DNA from: Azospirillum thiophilum
GTDB lineage: Bacteria; Pseudomonadota; Alphaproteobacteria; Azospirillales; Azospirillaceae
Reading direction: 5' to 3'
Assembly: GCF_001305595.1 (NCBI RefSeq)
Contig: NZ_CP012402.1
Span: forward strand, 37,501-101,500
Length of the DNA: 64,000 bases
Part shown: piece by piece, positions 62,336 through 64,000 of the stretch
Layout of the letters: the number at the start of each line of letters is the position of its first letter
Numbering within the stretch: position 1 is the first letter of the stretch
Made by a program: the position numbers and the translations under genes
Notes under the pieces: model-generated
What the model was told of the DNA's origin: nothing
Seen by the model: only the letters and a program-made list of their open reading frames with translations
Databases searched by the model: none

Positions 62336-63310
62336 ATGAGCGCCGACGCCCTTCCCGACCCCACCCTTCCCCGCCCGCCCGCCGCCTCGTCCGCCGCCCC
62401 GCCTTCCGCGGCGGAGGTCCGGCATGCGACCGGGGTCGGCTCCATCGCCATCCTGCTGTGGTCGACGGCGGCGCTGCTGACCTCGCTGTCCAGCGCCATG
62501 CCGCCGCTGCAACTGGTCGCGGTCACCTTCGGGCTGGCCTTCCTGACCGGCATCACCGTCGCGGCGCTGCGCGGGCGCGGCGTGGTGAGCGCGCTGCGGC
62601 AGCCCCTGCCGGTGTGGATGGTCGGGGTCGGCGGGCTGTTCGGCTACCATGCCTGCCTGTTCCTGGCCTTCCATCTGGCGCCGGCCGCCGCGGTGGAGGT
62701 CAACCTGCTGAACTATCTCTGGCCGCTCTGCATCGTGCTGTTCTCCGCCCTGCTGCCGGGCGAGCGGCTGAAGGCGGCGCATGTCGCCGGGGCGCTGTGC
62801 GGCTTGGCCGGCACCGCGCTGATCCTGTCGGGCCGCGGCGGCAGTCTCGCTCTGGACGGGCTGCATCTGGACGGCGCCAACCTGTCCGCCTATGGCGCGG
62901 CGCTGGCCGCCGCGCTGATCTGGGGCGCCTATTCGGTGCTGTCGCGGCGCTTCGGCAGCGTCCCGACCGAAGCGGTGAGCGGCTTCTGCCTCGTCACCGC
63001 CCTGCTGGGACTGGCGGGCCATCTGCTGTTCGAGGATGCCACGGTGTGGCCGCAGCACCTGATGGGCTGGCTGGCGCTGCTGGCGCTCGGCCTCGGGCCG
63101 GACGGGCTGGCCTTCTTCGTCTGGGACCATGGGATGAAGCGCGGCGACATCCGGGCGCTGGGCGTGCTGTCCTACGCGGTGCCGCCGGCCTCCACCCTGC
63201 TGCTGATCCTGTTCGGGCAGGCCAGCGGCGGCTGGACCGTGTGGGCGGCCTGCGCGCTGATCGCCGGCGGCGCGGTCATGGCCAGCTGGGACATGATCCG
63301 GGGCCGGTGA
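62336..63310 (+). CDS. DMT/EamA-superfamily exporter (YddG-like)
   Basis: A 324-residue membrane protein with about ten hydrophobic segments in two EamA halves (about 30-150 and 175-320). A Pro/Ala-rich N-terminal extension of about 30 residues precedes ATGVGSIAILLWSTAALLTS. GYHACLFLAFHLAPAAAVEV and the second-half AALIWGAYSVLSRRFGSVPT resemble the aromatic amino acid exporter YddG. Substrate not proven. Monocistronic as far as visible. Confidence 0.85.
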   Translation: MSADALPDPTLPRPPAASSAAPPSAAEVRHATGVGSIAILLWSTAALLTSLSSAMPPLQLVAVTFGLAFLTGITVAALRGRGVVSALRQPLPVWMVGVGGLFGYHACLFLAFHLAPAAAVEVNLLNYLWPLCIVLFSALLPGERLKAAHVAGALCGLAGTALILSGRGGSLALDGLHLDGANLSAYGAALAAALIWGAYSVLSRRFGSVPTEAVSGFCLVTALLGLAGHLLFEDATVWPQHLMGWLALLALGLGPDGLAFFVWDHGMKRGDIRALGVLSYAVPPASTLLLILFGQASGGWTVWAACALIAGGAVMASWDMIRGR

Positions 63311-63403
63311 GCGGGAAAAGGGTGACAGCGATTTCATGCCGCGGGCGCTGCGAATGGTGGTAATCGGCAAGGATCGTCCCGACGGCCTGCGAGTGCCTGC
63401 CAA

Positions 63404-64000
63404 ATGCCAGAGCGTTCGTCCGATTTGCGTTCGTCCGATTGTCCCCCCTCCTCTTCCGAGCCTCTTTCCGGACGCCTGTCCGCCACCCGCCGATTCCTTG
63501 CCGATGTCTGGCGCCTGACCCGCCCCTACTGGTTCTCGGAAGAGAAATGGGCGGCGCGCGGCCTGCTGGCGGCGATCGTCGCGCTGAATCTGGCCGCGGT
63601 GTTCATGGAGGTCTGGTTCACCCGGATCAACGCCGAGCTGTTCGACGCGCTCCAGGACAAGAACCAGGACGGCTTCATCCATGCCCTGCTGATGTTCGGC
63701 GGGCTGGCGCTGGTCTTCATCGCGGTGGCGGTCTACCGGCTCTACCTGAACCAGATGCTGCAAATCCGCTGGCGCCGCTGGCTGACCGGGCGGTATCTGG
63801 GCGACTGGCTGGAGAACCAGACCTACTACCGGCTGGCCTTCGCCGGGACGGGCACCGACAACCCCGACCAGCGCATCGCCGAGGATCTGCGTGGCTTCGT
63901 GCAGATGACGCTCAGCCTGTCTCTGGGATTCCTGACCAACATCGTCTCGCTGGCCTCCTTCCTGGTCATCCTGTGGAGCCTGTCGGGCGCGGTCGCCCTG
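63404..64000 (+). CDS. SbmA/BacA- or YddA-type ABC transporter, N-terminal part
   Basis: The first 199 residues of an ABC membrane protein cut by the right window edge. FLADVWRLTRPYWFSEEKWA, MEVWFTRINAELFDALQDKN and TGTDNPDQRIAEDLRGFVQM match the ABC_membrane_2/SbmA-BacA-like family, with membrane segments around 60-80, 97-117 and near the edge. The cytoplasmic ATPase domain, if present (YddA type), lies outside the window. The N-terminus is low-complexity (RSSDLRSSD) and comes from a 15-bp tandem repeat. There is no clear ribosome binding site, so the exact start is uncertain. Confidence 0.82.
   Translation, partial: MPERSSDLRSSDCPPSSSEPLSGRLSATRRFLADVWRLTRPYWFSEEKWAARGLLAAIVALNLAAVFMEVWFTRINAELFDALQDKNQDGFIHALLMFGGLALVFIAVAVYRLYLNQMLQIRWRRWLTGRYLGDWLENQTYYRLAFAGTGTDNPDQRIAEDLRGFVQMTLSLSLGFLTNIVSLASFLVILWSLSGAVAL
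63412..63441 (+). repeat. 15-bp tandem repeat in the ABC gene start
   Basis: GCGTTCGTCCGATT plus one base (T, then G) is repeated at 63412-63426 and 63427-63441, encoding RSSDL-RSSDC. An in-frame unit of five codons could change copy number without breaking the frame. Confidence 0.85.

Overview
The window is one continuous, very GC-rich, gene-dense bacterial segment. Its gene content (Entner-Doudoroff genes, fruR-fruB-fruK-fruA fructose PTS, pqqABCDE, flagellar filament genes, a large exopolysaccharide locus) points to an alphaproteobacterium of the Rhodospirillales, most likely Azospirillum or a close relative. That placement is inferred from content and composition, without a database comparison. 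I saw no rRNA, tRNA, CRISPR array, insertion sequence or transposase.

Layout. (1) 1-3609: zwf (cut by the window edge) and edd on the minus strand, divergent from a HexR/RpiR-type regulator. (2) 4017-8818: a PQQ block with a LuxR-type response regulator, a periplasmic CXXCW protein and pqqABCDE, largely joined by overlapping start/stop codons. (3) 8851-10151: an Lrp-type regulator divergent from a cysteine hydrolase, plus a 57-residue protein. (4) 10290-14235: a complete osmoprotectant ABC importer in the osmF-yehY-yehX-yehW order. (5) 14496-19250: E1 alpha/beta of an acetoin-type 2-oxo acid dehydrogenase without E2/E3, a c-type cytochrome and a fused beta-oxidation enzyme. (6) 19412-33129: a flagellar filament/hook cluster (flgD, flgE, two small unknowns, flgK, flgL, flagellin, fliD, fliS), an ECF-type sigma factor with a small partner, a TPR-glycosyltransferase-like protein and a small unknown. 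(7) 33277-39943: the fructose PTS operon and its divergent LacI-type regulator. (8) 40577-60702: an exopolysaccharide locus with flippase, Wzc-like kinase, Wzy-like polymerase, several glycosyltransferases, a large unknown protein, a beta-helix enzyme and a large glycanase-like protein with two carbohydrate-binding repeats. (9) 61433-64000: a LuxR-type regulator with a degenerate receiver, a DMT exporter and the start of an SbmA/YddA-type ABC protein.

The most interesting non-coding signal is a bipartite promoter-like motif (A-tract, CGCCAGCTTT-like box, exactly 11 bases, CCGTG box). It occurs four times, all in the flagellar region: upstream of flgD, an unknown 185-residue protein, the flagellin gene and, on the minus strand, an unknown 105-residue protein. 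This suggests a dedicated flagellar regulon that includes two undescribed proteins. Also notable are three iterated micro-hairpins (CGGGC-loop-GCCCG, period 25-26 bases) between the first two EPS genes, a perfect 30-bp inverted repeat that supplies the 3' coding end of a glycosyltransferase, a glycosyltransferase-methyltransferase fusion, and a 730-residue EPS protein of no recognised family.

Functionally the segment combines sugar entry (fructose PTS feeding Entner-Doudoroff), periplasmic PQQ-dependent oxidation, osmotic protection, motility and surface polysaccharide, which fits a soil or plant-associated lifestyle.
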